Source of the DNA: Bifidobacterium callimiconis
GTDB taxonomy: Bacteria > Actinomycetota > Actinomycetes > Actinomycetales > Bifidobacteriaceae
Assembly: GCF_003952005.1 (NCBI RefSeq)
Contig: NZ_QXGJ01000001.1
Coordinates: 310,001 to 374,000 of the forward strand
Direction: 5' to 3'
DNA: 64,000 bases
The translations under genes were made by a program, and so were the position numbers. Shown one piece after another: positions 1 to 8,323 of this stretch (the stretch's first letter is position 1; each line of letters begins with the position of its first letter). The notes beneath the pieces were generated by a model, which saw only the letters and a list, made by a program, of their open reading frames with translations, did no database searches and was not told the origin of the DNA.

Positions 1-704
1 ACAGGATTCGTAGCACCGTGGAGATCAAGGCGTTCTACCCATGCGGACCCGATGAGGAACTGAGGTATGTGCATCCGGCCACGCGCTGGGAGGTGGAGGT
101 GGGTCTCGGTTTCGCGTATCTGATCAACGGCGAGTGGAGGGCGAGTTCCTGGCCGTCGCTGTGGGAGCGTACTCGGATCGATCAGCCGTGGATCGACGAC
201 TACGTGCGGTCCGACGGCAAGAAAGGCTACCCCACCGTCGATGCTGGGCGAATGCTGGCCCATCGAGACCGACGAGTTCGACGTGCCGCTGTCCGATGAG
301 GACATGAAGCTTCTGAACGCGCAACCCCACTGGTGGCATGATATACGGAATTTTGCCGGACCTGCCGTCGCCTCGACCGGATACGGGTTCGTCGCCGCCG
401 GATGGTCGTATCTGAAGCTACTCAGTCACCGACAACGCAAACACAATCGCGCCGCATACGTCCCATACCTTCGCGAGGACGAGGACGGCAACATCTTAGT
501 CGAGTTCGGCCACCCATCACCCTCGGCATCTCCACCAGCTTCGGCCTGTTTCTTCAAGCTTTTAAGAACGGCAAGTCCGTCTACGATCCTGGCGACAAGT
601 GGACTCCACATGCCCGCAGTCAGTTCCGCATCAGCCTCAATGATATCGCTGCCATTTATCAGGAAATGCGCGAAGTCGATATGCGAGTCTCAGAGACATT
701 CTGA
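1..704 (+). pseudogene. Uncharacterised gene broken by two compensating frameshifts, 5' end outside window
   Basis: The reading frame is open from the first bases, so the gene probably begins before the window. One frame runs to a stop at 297-299. From about 240 the protein-like text continues in the next frame (GECWPIETDEF, then HWWHDIRNFAGPAV), and from about 512 it returns to the first frame (TLGISTSFGLFLQAF to the stop at 702-704). Joined, the pieces give a plausible soluble protein of about 230 residues rich in Trp and Tyr, with a hydrophobic segment near AGPAVASTGYGFVAAGW. I recognise no family. The two shifts cancel, so this is either a decayed gene or two sequencing errors. It lies in the AT-richer patch with the next three features. 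Confidence 0.5.
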
Positions 705-749
705 TTTAATGAAGACAAGTCACTTTTGATAAGAAGAGAGGGCAAGAAG

Positions 750-1313
750 ATGAGAAAGAAGGCAGCGGCCGTTGTTCTCAGTATTCTGACAGTCGCGTCC
801 CTTGCTGCTTGCGGCGGCACAGATACCAAGGCGGATTCGTCATCCAAAGCCGGCCAAACCGATTCTTCGTCAAGTGCCGAAGCGCAGCCGCTGGCTAGCG
901 GGTTATCAGGAGCATGCACAGGGGATAACGACCATCTCCAAAGCGTCACTCTGAACACAACGGGACAATATCTCCACGTGGAGATCCCTAATCCGCTAAT
1001 GGATGCCAATGAGTCCGTAATGTATTCAATCATGTTCACCGATTCCGAAACCGGGTATATGACTCAGGCAAGCTTCAAAAACATATTTTCGACAAATAAG
1101 TATTCGCGGTTCATCTTTGACATGAATACCTCCGAGCAAAAGAACTATCCGGGAACCTTTGCCTCAGATTTCACGACTGAAAAGTTCTCCACCAACCTGC
1201 CCGATCCGGCTATAAAGGGCGGAAAAGGCACAAAATGGACCGCCACTTTGACCGTGGATGGAGAGGACGTGGCGACTTGTCCTAGCGATGGCAGTGAAGC
1301 CACACTTAAATAG
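750..1313 (+). CDS. Putative secreted lipoprotein, function unknown
   Basis: The protein has 187 residues. A lipoprotein signal is clear: MRKK, a hydrophobic stretch, then the lipobox LAAC with the acylated Cys near residue 21. A Ser/Asp-rich linker of about 25 residues follows, then a globular part of about 140 residues with two further Cys (SGACTGDN and VATCPSD) that could form a disulfide. I recognise no enzyme motif. An upstream in-frame start at 726 exists, but the purine-rich stretch just before 750 and the signal peptide fix the start at 750. It stands alone, followed by a hairpin. It may bind a ligand or a surface partner, but nothing in the sequence shows which. Confidence 0.7.
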   Translation: MRKKAAAVVLSILTVASLAACGGTDTKADSSSKAGQTDSSSSAEAQPLASGLSGACTGDNDHLQSVTLNTTGQYLHVEIPNPLMDANESVMYSIMFTDSETGYMTQASFKNIFSTNKYSRFIFDMNTSEQKNYPGTFASDFTTEKFSTNLPDPAIKGGKGTKWTATLTVDGEDVATCPSDGSEATLK

Positions 1314-1339
1314 CCCGCATTCGCCTATAACCTGCGGGC
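1313..1339 (+). terminator. Hairpin after the lipoprotein gene
   Basis: GCCCGCA (1313-1319) pairs with TGCGGGC (1333-1339) across a 13-base loop that starts inside the stop codon. There is no clear T run after it, so termination is inferred from position. Confidence 0.4.
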
Positions 1340-1724
1340 CGTGGACCACAAAAATCACTGATAAAAAGAGAACCCCCAGTGCATCACGGCTCAGTCAAAG
1401 ACCGTCCGGAGAGGCCCATTGGGGGAATTCATGGAATACGATAGTGGGTTATAAGCCGACAGTCAAACCCAGCTTTTCTCTTACAGACCCCGCGTAAGGG
1501 CAGACGGCGTTGCCCCCTGCGCATGAAAGATACAGCCCACCGATTTTGTGATGCTTGACGGCTACGACTGGCGCGTAAACAAGAAGACCGGTAAGGTCGA
1601 ATGCATCTGCAGCTCACCCCCATATCTGTCATCCACCGGCAACATGTACCACCTTGGCTTCAGGAAAACTAAGAATGAACTAGAGTCATAGTGAGACGAT
1701 GGTTGTCTGTTCAAGGAGTACATC
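1314..1724. other. Intergenic stretch with gene debris
   Basis: These 411 bases hold the hairpin described above, a second possible stem between the runs of C near 1375 and of G near 1425, the remnant at 1523-1691, and the ribosome binding site of the next gene (AAGGAG just before 1725). I see no complete gene. The composition is more AT-rich than the rest of the window. Confidence 0.5.
1523..1691 (+). pseudogene. Remnant of a small unknown gene
   Basis: From 1551 an open frame gives 46 residues that read like real protein (MLDGYDWRVNKKTGKVE, then CICSSPPYLSS, ending at the TAG at 1689-1691). A possible start at 1523 (MKDTAHRF) lies in another frame and stops at once, which suggests a frameshift at about 1545. 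A stop at 1524-1526 closes the 46-residue frame upstream. It could be a truncated gene or a small intact ORF starting at 1551, although no good ribosome binding site precedes it. I recognise no family. Confidence 0.35.
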
Positions 1725-2303
1725 ATGGTTTCCGACACCAAAGCCGTAAAATCGGTTGGAGAATTTTGGACATGCTGCAAATTAGCGATGAACGGTTGGG
1801 CTCCCGCATTGACACGAGATGGGCTGGAACGAACTGACATCTTGGCCGAACGAAGTCATGCACCGTTTGATGTCGCCCAGATCAGCGTTCAGGTCAAAAC
1901 TTCTCGTAATGAGCGGTGGGCATTAAACCCCATCAAAATCGGAGCTCAACGCAGTCTCTACGAATGGTTTGTTTTGGTTGGCTGGAATGAGCCCCAGCAA
2001 TCCTTGTCCAGCTATATCGTTCCGAGGGACCATGTTTCTGCCGGGGCTTGGCTGGGGCATATGAAATGGCTGACCGACCCCGCTGCCAAACGTTCGCGTA
2101 ATTGCGGGCCTGAGCAAGCCCGTATGGGTACCTCGATTTTCGGTGGATACAAAGATCGATGGGATTTCCTTTTGAAACCGACAAGTGAAGTACCGATATT
2201 ATTGCCGCATAAGCTTCATGAATTTGCGTTAACGACGGACGATGCCAACAGTAAGCTACCCGACTGGCATCCATGGGCCGGCGATAACCTACCTGTCTGG
2301 TAA
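1725..2303 (+). CDS. Hypothetical protein with a possible PD-(D/E)XK nuclease-like core
   Basis: The protein has 192 residues and AAGGAG lies 8 bases before the ATG. Residues about 37-60 read RTDILAER, a gap, then AQISVQVKTSRN: an Asp followed by a strand ending in QVK, the pattern of PD-(D/E)XK-fold proteins in which Glu is replaced by Gln. This fits restriction-like and DUF4365-type proteins, but the match is only to the motif. The rest is Trp-rich with no membrane segment. It stands alone in the AT-richer patch next to broken genes, as expected for a leftover of a defence or toxin locus. Function is unproven. Confidence 0.55.
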   Translation: MVSDTKAVKSVGEFWTCCKLAMNGWAPALTRDGLERTDILAERSHAPFDVAQISVQVKTSRNERWALNPIKIGAQRSLYEWFVLVGWNEPQQSLSSYIVPRDHVSAGAWLGHMKWLTDPAAKRSRNCGPEQARMGTSIFGGYKDRWDFLLKPTSEVPILLPHKLHEFALTTDDANSKLPDWHPWAGDNLPVW

Positions 2304-2581
2304 CAGCAACGCTCGATGAATACCCATTCATGCATAAATAAGACTACATTACATCGATCAAGCCCGAATACGGACCCTCACCACGCCATCACGAAGAAAG
2401 CTCTCCGCACCCTAGAGCCAATAATGGATTTGAAAGGCAAGGAGACTTCGTTCATTCAATATACGAATGTGGAAGCCACGTCTCCATAGACCTCTATAGG
2501 TAGGAGGGACATCGGATAATGACGGATGACGGAGGTTCTCGTCAACCGGAATCTTCGTGAGCGCATTTGGAGGAACACGGC

Positions 2582-3049
2582 ATGGCTAATTACGAACAAA
2601 TCAAACGGTTCGCCGAAACGCATCCCGATCAGGCCCGAATCATCGAGCACGAGACCGCGATCGTCGATCTGGAATCGGGCGCGCGGGTGTTCGACGTCAC
2701 CAAGGCGGCAGCCACCTATATCGTCGAAGCCAAGGAAGGCGTATTCGCCGTCGTCGCATCCGCCACGGGACACCTGAAATGGCGTCCGCTTGGCCGCGCC
2801 TTGGGATTGCATCAGATTCATCTGGCGTCACCGGAGCTGGTCAAAGAGCGTACGGGTTACGACGTCGGCACGGTCGGCCCTCTGTTCCTGAACGGCATGC
2901 GCATGTTCTTTGACAACGGACTGCTGGAGCACGACATGGTGTACTGCGGTACGGAGGACGCACATCACACGCTCGCCATTGCGCCACAACTCATCATTGA
3001 CAGCAACGATATCGCCGGTTACTTTGACAGCGACGAATATTTGAAATAG
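2582..3049 (+). CDS. YbaK/EbsC-type aminoacyl-tRNA deacylase-like protein
   Basis: The protein has 155 residues, the usual size for a free-standing YbaK/ProX editing domain, which hydrolyses mischarged aminoacyl-tRNA (for example Cys-tRNA(Pro) or Ala-tRNA(Pro)) in the cytoplasm. The central part fits the family: AAATYIVEAKEGVFAVV, then the ALGLHQIHLASPELVKERTG stretch and the glycine-rich GTVGPL loop that forms the substrate pocket. GGAGG lies 8 bases before the ATG; the TTG 15 bases upstream is less likely. It stands alone with no clear operon partner. The exact substrate cannot be told from the sequence. Confidence 0.75.
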   Translation: MANYEQIKRFAETHPDQARIIEHETAIVDLESGARVFDVTKAAATYIVEAKEGVFAVVASATGHLKWRPLGRALGLHQIHLASPELVKERTGYDVGTVGPLFLNGMRMFFDNGLLEHDMVYCGTEDAHHTLAIAPQLIIDSNDIAGYFDSDEYLK

Positions 3050-3180
3050 ACATCCATATTCATCCGATAACCGCAACCGGACAGGCCGCATCACGGGCAT
3101 AACATGCGATGGATCAAGGAACATTCATATGATTTAGCAGCGAAGTCCGGCTATAGCCGGTAGACGAAGGAGGATAGATC

Positions 3181-3903
3181 ATGGCATCACTCAATGGCAG
3201 CCGCATACTCATCATCGGTGGGACGTCGGGGTTCGGTCTGGAAATCGCGCGACGAGCCCTTGGCGAGGGAGCAGAGGTCACGGTGATCGGCCGGTCGTCC
3301 GAGCATGCCGCGGCGGCGAAGACGGCACTCGGCAAGTCGGGAACGGTTGAGGCGTCCGTTCTGGATGCGACGGATAGACGACGGCTTGACGAGTTCGCCA
3401 ACACCCATGAGCCATTCGATCACGTGGTATCGATGATGGGCGGCGCGATGGGTGGCGGATTCCTTGACAATGACGTGGACGATATACGCGCCGCGGTGGA
3501 CGGCAAATATCTTGTCGCGCTGCAGATCGCGCAGACCATGCTGCCGAGAATCGCGGACGGCGGATCACTGACGCTGACCGCCGGCTCCGGCGGACGACCC
3601 TACAACGCATCAGGCGCCGTGCTCGGCAATCAGGCCGTGGAGACACTGGTGCGGGGACTGGCCATTGAGTCGGCGCCGCGCATACGCGTGAATGCGGTGG
3701 CACCGTGGTGGACGCCAACCGGACTGTGGCGTGGAATGTCGGAGGATCAACTGCAAACGCAGGCCAAGCAGATGGCGGCAGCCAACCCGCTCAAACGTCT
3801 CGGAACGATCGGCGAGGTCGCGGATGCCTACCTGTTCCTGATGCGCAATGGCTTCATCAATGCCGAAACCATTCACGTCGACGGAGGCGTCAGCGCCCTG
3901 TAG
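3181..3903 (+). CDS. SDR-family oxidoreductase lacking the usual Tyr-x-x-x-Lys
   Basis: The 240-residue length is typical of a short-chain dehydrogenase. The N-terminus has the nucleotide-binding GGTSGFGLEIARRA loop and an Arg-Ser after strand 2 (VIGRSS) that suggests NADP(H). The C-terminus has the usual RVNAVAPWWTPTG and a GEVAD...FINAETIHVDGG ending. A Ser lies in LTAGSGGRP, but the site expected to hold YxxxK reads AVLGN. The canonical catalytic pair therefore seems absent, as in some divergent SDR groups that share the AGSGG.RP signature. GAAGGAGG precedes the ATG. The substrate is unknown. It converges with the PhzF gene. Confidence 0.8.
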   Translation: MASLNGSRILIIGGTSGFGLEIARRALGEGAEVTVIGRSSEHAAAAKTALGKSGTVEASVLDATDRRRLDEFANTHEPFDHVVSMMGGAMGGGFLDNDVDDIRAAVDGKYLVALQIAQTMLPRIADGGSLTLTAGSGGRPYNASGAVLGNQAVETLVRGLAIESAPRIRVNAVAPWWTPTGLWRGMSEDQLQTQAKQMAAANPLKRLGTIGEVADAYLFLMRNGFINAETIHVDGGVSAL

Positions 3904-4037
3904 CGCGTCGGAGGACACTAACCACGCGTGAAACGCACAGCCCATCCCCCACCCCAGGAAATTGCACAACGCCGTCGCCTATGTCAACGGTGCCTTCAGG
4001 ACATCGATGCAACAAGTCGAAGGAAACGATACGTAAG

Positions 4038-4847
4038 TCACTCGGGCAGAATCTCACCGACGGAGAACAGCGTTGCGCTTCCGCCGAGACTGACGCGTCC
4101 ACTACCGACCGTTGCGTGAATGACGCCGCCGCGCGCGGATGCCTGGTAGGCCACCAGATCAGTCCGGCCGAGACGGTCACTCCAATAGGGCAGGATGTGA
4201 CAATGGCCGGAACCGCAGACCGGATCCTCCACGATGCCGCATTTCGGTGCGAACGAACGGGAAACGCAGTCGAATCCCGTCCCCGGATCTCCGGCGGCCG
4301 TGACGTTGACCAACAGTCCGGGCAGCTCCTTGAGCGCAGCCATGTCGGGGTTGAGCGCACGGACGCTTTGTTCGTCCTGCATTACGCACAGCAGATCTCG
4401 CCCAAGCCATGCCTCAACGGGGCGAGCACCAAGAGCCTGTTCCATCATGTCGGTGACGGGCGTGGGCTTGAGATCGTATGCGGGGAAATCCATGGTGAAG
4501 ATCTCGCCGTCGTGCTTGTTCTCACGTTTCCGAGTCACGGTCAGCACGCCGCTCAATGTCCGGAAGCTCACTTCGTTCACGTCCGGTTCGACGAAATGCA
4601 GCATCACATATGCGGAGGCCAGCGTCGCATGTCCACACAGGTCGATCTCGCCTCCCGGCGTGAACCAGCGCAGACGCCATCCCTCCGGCTCGCGAACGAT
4701 GAACGCGGTCTCGGAGAATCGGTTCTCCATTGCGATGTTCGTCATCAGTTCGTCCGACGGCCACGATTCCGGCAGGCATACCGCCGCCGGATTGCCCTTG
4801 AACACCTTGTCCGTGAACGCATCCACCACGTATTGCCGTATTCCCAT
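4038..4847 (-). CDS. PhzF-family isomerase/epimerase-like protein
   Basis: The 269-residue length is close to the family norm. PhzF proteins are cytoplasmic, cofactor-free isomerases of the diaminopimelate epimerase fold; most bacterial members have no known substrate. Seen: YVVDAFTDKVFKGNPAAVC at the N-terminus, the catalytic Glu in NRFSETAFI, and the TPGGEIDLCGHATLA motif. In the second half, DPVCGSGHCHI matches the mirrored loop of the other lobe. No phenazine genes are nearby, so phenazine synthesis is not implied. A distinct terminator was not seen between it and the converging SDR gene. Confidence 0.85.
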   Translation of the reverse strand: MGIRQYVVDAFTDKVFKGNPAAVCLPESWPSDELMTNIAMENRFSETAFIVREPEGWRLRWFTPGGEIDLCGHATLASAYVMLHFVEPDVNEVSFRTLSGVLTVTRKRENKHDGEIFTMDFPAYDLKPTPVTDMMEQALGARPVEAWLGRDLLCVMQDEQSVRALNPDMAALKELPGLLVNVTAAGDPGTGFDCVSRSFAPKCGIVEDPVCGSGHCHILPYWSDRLGRTDLVAYQASARGGVIHATVGSGRVSLGGSATLFSVGEILPE

Positions 4848-5012
4848 ATCCGATCCTTACCGTCCCTTGGAATCAGCCCTGATCATCATCACACGCCAAT
4901 GATGTGGAACCAGCATTCCACTGGGAATCACTCTACCCCTACAGACCGGTTTCAGACACACTCCACAACCAATAACAGGTTCAAGAGGCACGGAAGCTCT
5001 ATCTACGGACGG

Positions 5013-5225
5013 TCAGCTGTCGCGATCATCTCCACTGTCATCATGAGGCTTGTTTCGGGAATCATAGATAACGCCCAGGCAGACACCAAACAGCACGCCG
5101 AGCGGGAGCCATAGGACAATGTTATGGGTGAGCATGCCGACGGCAACGCCAAACAGTATGCCGAGGCAGATACCAAGCGGCAGTCTCGTATGCGAATCGT
5201 TGTCTCGTCCATTACGTTTCGACAT
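5013..5225 (-). CDS. Small two-helix membrane protein, glycine-rich
   Basis: The protein has 70 residues: a charged N-terminus, two hydrophobic segments separated by a short turn (about residues 16-32 and 37-53), and a very acidic, hydrophilic tail (DDSGDDRDS). Small residues repeat in the helices (GICLGILFGVAVG and GVLFGVCLGV), a glycine-zipper pattern that favours helix packing. A purine-rich site (GGAGACGCGG) lies before the ATG. It lies alone between the PhzF and MFS genes on the same strand. Function is unknown; small membrane proteins of this shape occur widely in bifidobacteria. Confidence 0.6.
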   Translation of the reverse strand: MSKRNGRDNDSHTRLPLGICLGILFGVAVGMLTHNIVLWLPLGVLFGVCLGVIYDSRNKPHDDSGDDRDS

Positions 5226-5302
5226 CCGCGTCTCCCGTCTGTTCTCGAACTTTCTTTCAGTCTATAGCACCCAGAAAAACTTACTGTAGGGTCAAAGGCC
5301 CC

Positions 5303-6823
5303 CTATTTTGCCGCCGCCGTACGGGACAGCAGTGCGACGATGCCGAGTGTGACGGCGATGATCGCGGCGGCCGTGGCGAAGCTGCCCAGCATTGCCGATT
5401 CGTAGGCGTGGGAGGCCGCCTGTCGTATCGCATCGCCCGCCGCGTCCGTGAATCCGGCCGCCTGCTGGAAGTCCAGCGTCACGGATCCGGCGGACCGCGG
5501 GTCGAGTCCGGCGGATTGCGCGAGATCACGAAATCCCGCCGTATACAGTCCGCTCTGTATGCTGCCGAAAATGCCCACGCCGATGATGGATCCGAACTGA
5601 CGGAACACGGTCAGCAGACTGGAACCGGCACCGGACTGTTCGACCGGCACCCGGCCCATGGCCCAGGTCAGCATTGCCGGCTGGCCGACGCCCAGTCCGA
5701 AGCCGGCGATCACCTGGCCGACCGCCACCATCGACTGTTCCGCCATTCCGTCGGGCCACCACATGGCGACGCCGATCGTCAGCATGCCCGCGGAAAGGCA
5801 CACCAGGGCCAGCAGACTCGTGCCGCGTGAACTGATGCGGGAGACGATCCAGTCGTTCATCCTCGCTCCCACGATGGAGGCGACGACCAGCGGCATCAGC
5901 AGCATTCCCCCGACCAGCGCCCCGTGACGCAGCACCGTCTCCAGGTAGGCCGGCATGATGAAGATGATGCCGTACATCGAGAAGTTCAGCATCATCAACG
6001 CGGGCGTACAGGCCGCGAACGACGGGTCCCGCATCAGGTCGAGTGCCATCAGCGGATTGCGGGACGCGCGGTCGTGCAGCACGAATCCCGTGATCAACAT
6101 GGCGCCGGCCACCATCGGAATCCACGCGTTCGACGACAGCACACCGTGTTGTGCGTTGACCAGGCCGGCCGAGAACAGGGTGAATCCGGCGAACATCATC
6201 GCCACCGACATCCACGGCATATGCAGCGAACGGGATGCGCGCGACGCGCTCGCCTGCGGAACGTTCATATGGATGACCACGATCACGGCGAGGAACACCA
6301 CGCCGTCGAATCCGAAGATGCCACGCCATCCCAGCGTCGCGGTGAGCACTCCCCCGACGAGCGGGCCGAACGGCACACCCAGCGTGCCGGCTATCGCCCA
6401 CGCGGTCATGGCGCGGGACAGTTCGGAGCCCCGGAACAGGATGCCGAGCAGCGCCTGTCCCATCGGGATGACCACGCCCGCGCCGGCGCCCATGATCGCT
6501 CGTGAGACGAGCAGCACCGGCACGTTCCCTGCCATGAGACCGATCGCGGATGCGACGACGAACATGCCCAGGCCGGCAAGCATGGTCTTGAGATGGCCGA
6601 GCCGGTCGCCGAGGAATCCGGCGATCAGCACCACCGCGGCGAACACGAGATTGTAGCTGGACACGATCCACTGCTGCTCCGCCATGCCCGCCCCAAGCGA
6701 TTCGGCGATGTTCGGCAGGGCCACGTTGAATGCGGTGGTGTTGATCATCATCACCAGTTCGGCCGCGCACAGGCAGATCAGGGAGCGATTCAGGCTCCTG
6801 CTTTTCCCTTCCGTATCGTTCAT
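5303..6823 (-). CDS. MFS drug efflux transporter of the DHA2 (14-helix) type
   Basis: The protein has 506 residues with about 14 hydrophobic segments, the DHA2 (EmrB/QacA) layout of proton-driven multidrug exporters in the cytoplasmic membrane. Family signs are NTTAFNVALPNIAESLGA at helix 1, the GDRLGHLKTM loop (motif A) after helix 2, and ALLGILFRGSELSRAM in mid-helix 5. The open frame extends to 6940, but AAAGAGG lies 8 bases before the ATG at 6823 (MNDTEGKSRSL), so I chose that start. It is divergent from a TetR gene with inverted repeats between them, so it is probably repressed by that regulator and induced by its substrate. Confidence 0.88.
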   Translation of the reverse strand: MNDTEGKSRSLNRSLICLCAAELVMMINTTAFNVALPNIAESLGAGMAEQQWIVSSYNLVFAAVVLIAGFLGDRLGHLKTMLAGLGMFVVASAIGLMAGNVPVLLVSRAIMGAGAGVVIPMGQALLGILFRGSELSRAMTAWAIAGTLGVPFGPLVGGVLTATLGWRGIFGFDGVVFLAVIVVIHMNVPQASASRASRSLHMPWMSVAMMFAGFTLFSAGLVNAQHGVLSSNAWIPMVAGAMLITGFVLHDRASRNPLMALDLMRDPSFAACTPALMMLNFSMYGIIFIMPAYLETVLRHGALVGGMLLMPLVVASIVGARMNDWIVSRISSRGTSLLALVCLSAGMLTIGVAMWWPDGMAEQSMVAVGQVIAGFGLGVGQPAMLTWAMGRVPVEQSGAGSSLLTVFRQFGSIIGVGIFGSIQSGLYTAGFRDLAQSAGLDPRSAGSVTLDFQQAAGFTDAAGDAIRQAASHAYESAMLGSFATAAAIIAVTLGIVALLSRTAAAK

Positions 6824-6843
6824 GCCCAACCTCTTTAAGACAC

Positions 6844-6895
6844 CAATAAGTTTCTTATTGTCACGCATGATTGTATCCACACGCAGATAAGAAAC
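6844..6895. promoter_or_regulatory. Probable TetR operator sites between the MFS and TetR genes
   Basis: CAATAAG-TTT-CTTATTG (6844-6860) is a perfect 7-base inverted repeat. GTTTCTTAT (6850-6858) and ATAAGAAAC (6887-6895) form a second, longer-range inverted pair. These sites lie in the 144-base gap between the two divergent starts, where a TetR repressor would act on both. Confidence 0.65.
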
Positions 6896-6967
6896 GCCGT
6901 GGTATCTTGAAAAGGCGGTGTGACCGATCGTCGGGAACACCGCCCATGCCGCGTATTGGAGATGATC

Positions 6968-7594
6968 ATGGAATCAGACACCGCACCGAAACGAACCCGC
7001 CGTCGAGGCAAGATTCTGGAGACGGCCATCCTGGAGGCCGCGTGGGAGCAGCTGTCCACATGCGGCGCCGAGGAGTTCACCTTCGACAACGTGGCCGCCA
7101 GAGCGCACACCAGCAAGCCGGTGCTCTACCGACGGTGGCCGAACCGCACGGAACTGTTCGTGGCCGCCATGAGGCAGCATCGCAGCCACGCCGCCATCGA
7201 ACGACCGGACACCGGCACGCTCAGGGGCGACGTCATCTCCATCCTTTTGCAGCTCAACCGCAAACAGTCCGATGCGGTGATGGTGCTGGCCAAGTTCGGC
7301 GTCTACGCCAGCTGGCTCGGCGTGAGCGCGCACGAACTGTACGAGCGCACGATGATCAGCGACCAACCCAGCATCATGATGGCCATCGACAACGCGCGGG
7401 CGCGCGGCGACATCACCTGCGAGCTGCCGGAATCACTGCTGCGCATGCCCGGAGAACTGGGACGCGCGATCATCCTGCGCGACATGCGCCCCCTGTCCGA
7501 AGCGGACATCATCGCCACGGTCGACGAACTGTTCCTCCCCCTCGTCGACCATTACGAACGTCAGGCACGAGCGAAGACCGACGCCGGGCGGTGA
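6968..7594 (+). CDS. TetR-family transcriptional regulator
   Basis: The protein has 208 residues. A typical TetR DNA-binding domain spans residues about 13-58 (ILETAILEAAWEQL, then FTFDNVAARAHTSKPVLYRR, then WPNRTELFVAAM). The C-terminal two thirds is the ligand-binding and dimer part, similar to the TetR_C_16-like regulators with a QLNRKQSDAVMV helix. GGAG lies 6 bases before the ATG at 6968; earlier in-frame starts (6920, 6962) lack this. It is divergent from the DHA2 exporter and probably represses it and itself through the intervening palindromes. Confidence 0.88.
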   Translation: MESDTAPKRTRRRGKILETAILEAAWEQLSTCGAEEFTFDNVAARAHTSKPVLYRRWPNRTELFVAAMRQHRSHAAIERPDTGTLRGDVISILLQLNRKQSDAVMVLAKFGVYASWLGVSAHELYERTMISDQPSIMMAIDNARARGDITCELPESLLRMPGELGRAIILRDMRPLSEADIIATVDELFLPLVDHYERQARAKTDAGR

Positions 7595-7619
7595 TATATC
7601 AACGAACGACGCAAACCGT

Positions 7620-8027
7620 TCACCAATTCGGGTTCACGATCTGCATGGCCACGCCATCGTCCATAACGTGGAAGCCGTGACCCTCGTAGAAGGATGCGTT
7701 CTTGCTCTCCTCGGGCATGACCTCGATGTAGAAGTAATCACGGTACTTGTCCTTGACCATTTCGATCATACGGCCGGCAATGCCGTTGCCCTGATACTCC
7801 GGATCGACCAGCACATAGTGCACGTAGGCCAGCATCGAACCGTCATCCAACGCACGCACGAGACCGACCAGCCGGCCCCCATCCCAGGCGGAGATGACGG
7901 TGGACGAGCCCAGCAACGCCTTGTGCAGCCGCTCCGGGTATTCGCCCGACACCCAGCCAACCGAACGGAACAGCTTCTGCACCTGTTCCTGAGTAAACGA
8001 CTTTTCCTCGGTGAACGTGATGGACAT
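7620..8027 (-). CDS. GNAT-family N-acetyltransferase
   Basis: The protein has 135 residues, a compact single GNAT domain that transfers an acetyl group from acetyl-CoA to an unknown amine. Seen: LVGLVRALDDG (strand with the RA.DG signature), YVHYVLVDPEYQGNGIAGRMI (strand 4 with the Q-G-N-G-I-A pyrophosphate loop), and NASFYEGHGF (the conserved late helix). The open frame extends to 8264, but AGAGGAGAAAGC lies directly before the ATG at 8027, so the longer form is rejected. It converges with the TetR gene, only 25 bases apart. Confidence 0.88.
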   Translation of the reverse strand: MSITFTEEKSFTQEQVQKLFRSVGWVSGEYPERLHKALLGSSTVISAWDGGRLVGLVRALDDGSMLAYVHYVLVDPEYQGNGIAGRMIEMVKDKYRDYFYIEVMPEESKNASFYEGHGFHVMDDGVAMQIVNPNW

Positions 8028-8196
8028 GCTTTCTCCTCTCGATAATCGACAATGCCGAACATCATAACCAGGTGAACAATCGGCGAGCGCGGATTGTCCA
8101 CCGGAAGGAAACGAGCCATCGGCTGACGAGTTGCAAGCCCAAGCTGATTCTGGCATGATTATCTTGCTTTGTCCGGTAATGGCAAGGCTCCAAGTC

Positions 8197-8214
8197 GCCG
8201 GGGCATTCCCCGGC
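8197..8214. repeat. Perfect short hairpin in a divergent intergenic region
   Basis: GCCGGGG-CATT-CCCCGGC is a perfect 7-base stem with a 4-base loop. It sits between the divergent GNAT and DUF1304 starts, so it is not a terminator of either gene. No T run flanks it. The rest of the 296-base gap holds only the two ribosome binding sites that I can see. Confidence 0.5.
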
Positions 8215-8323
8215 ATTCCCATATCCGACTCAAGGTACTGCGTCGCATGCAGGTCTGATTTCATTCAGATCCACGACTATCATCCCCTGTATCCGGTTAT
8301 TTCGAGTAGGGAGGAAATCGTTG

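Noticed and set aside
4038..4847. Phenazine biosynthesis
   Set aside because: PhzF-family proteins are widespread outside phenazine producers and no other phz gene is nearby.
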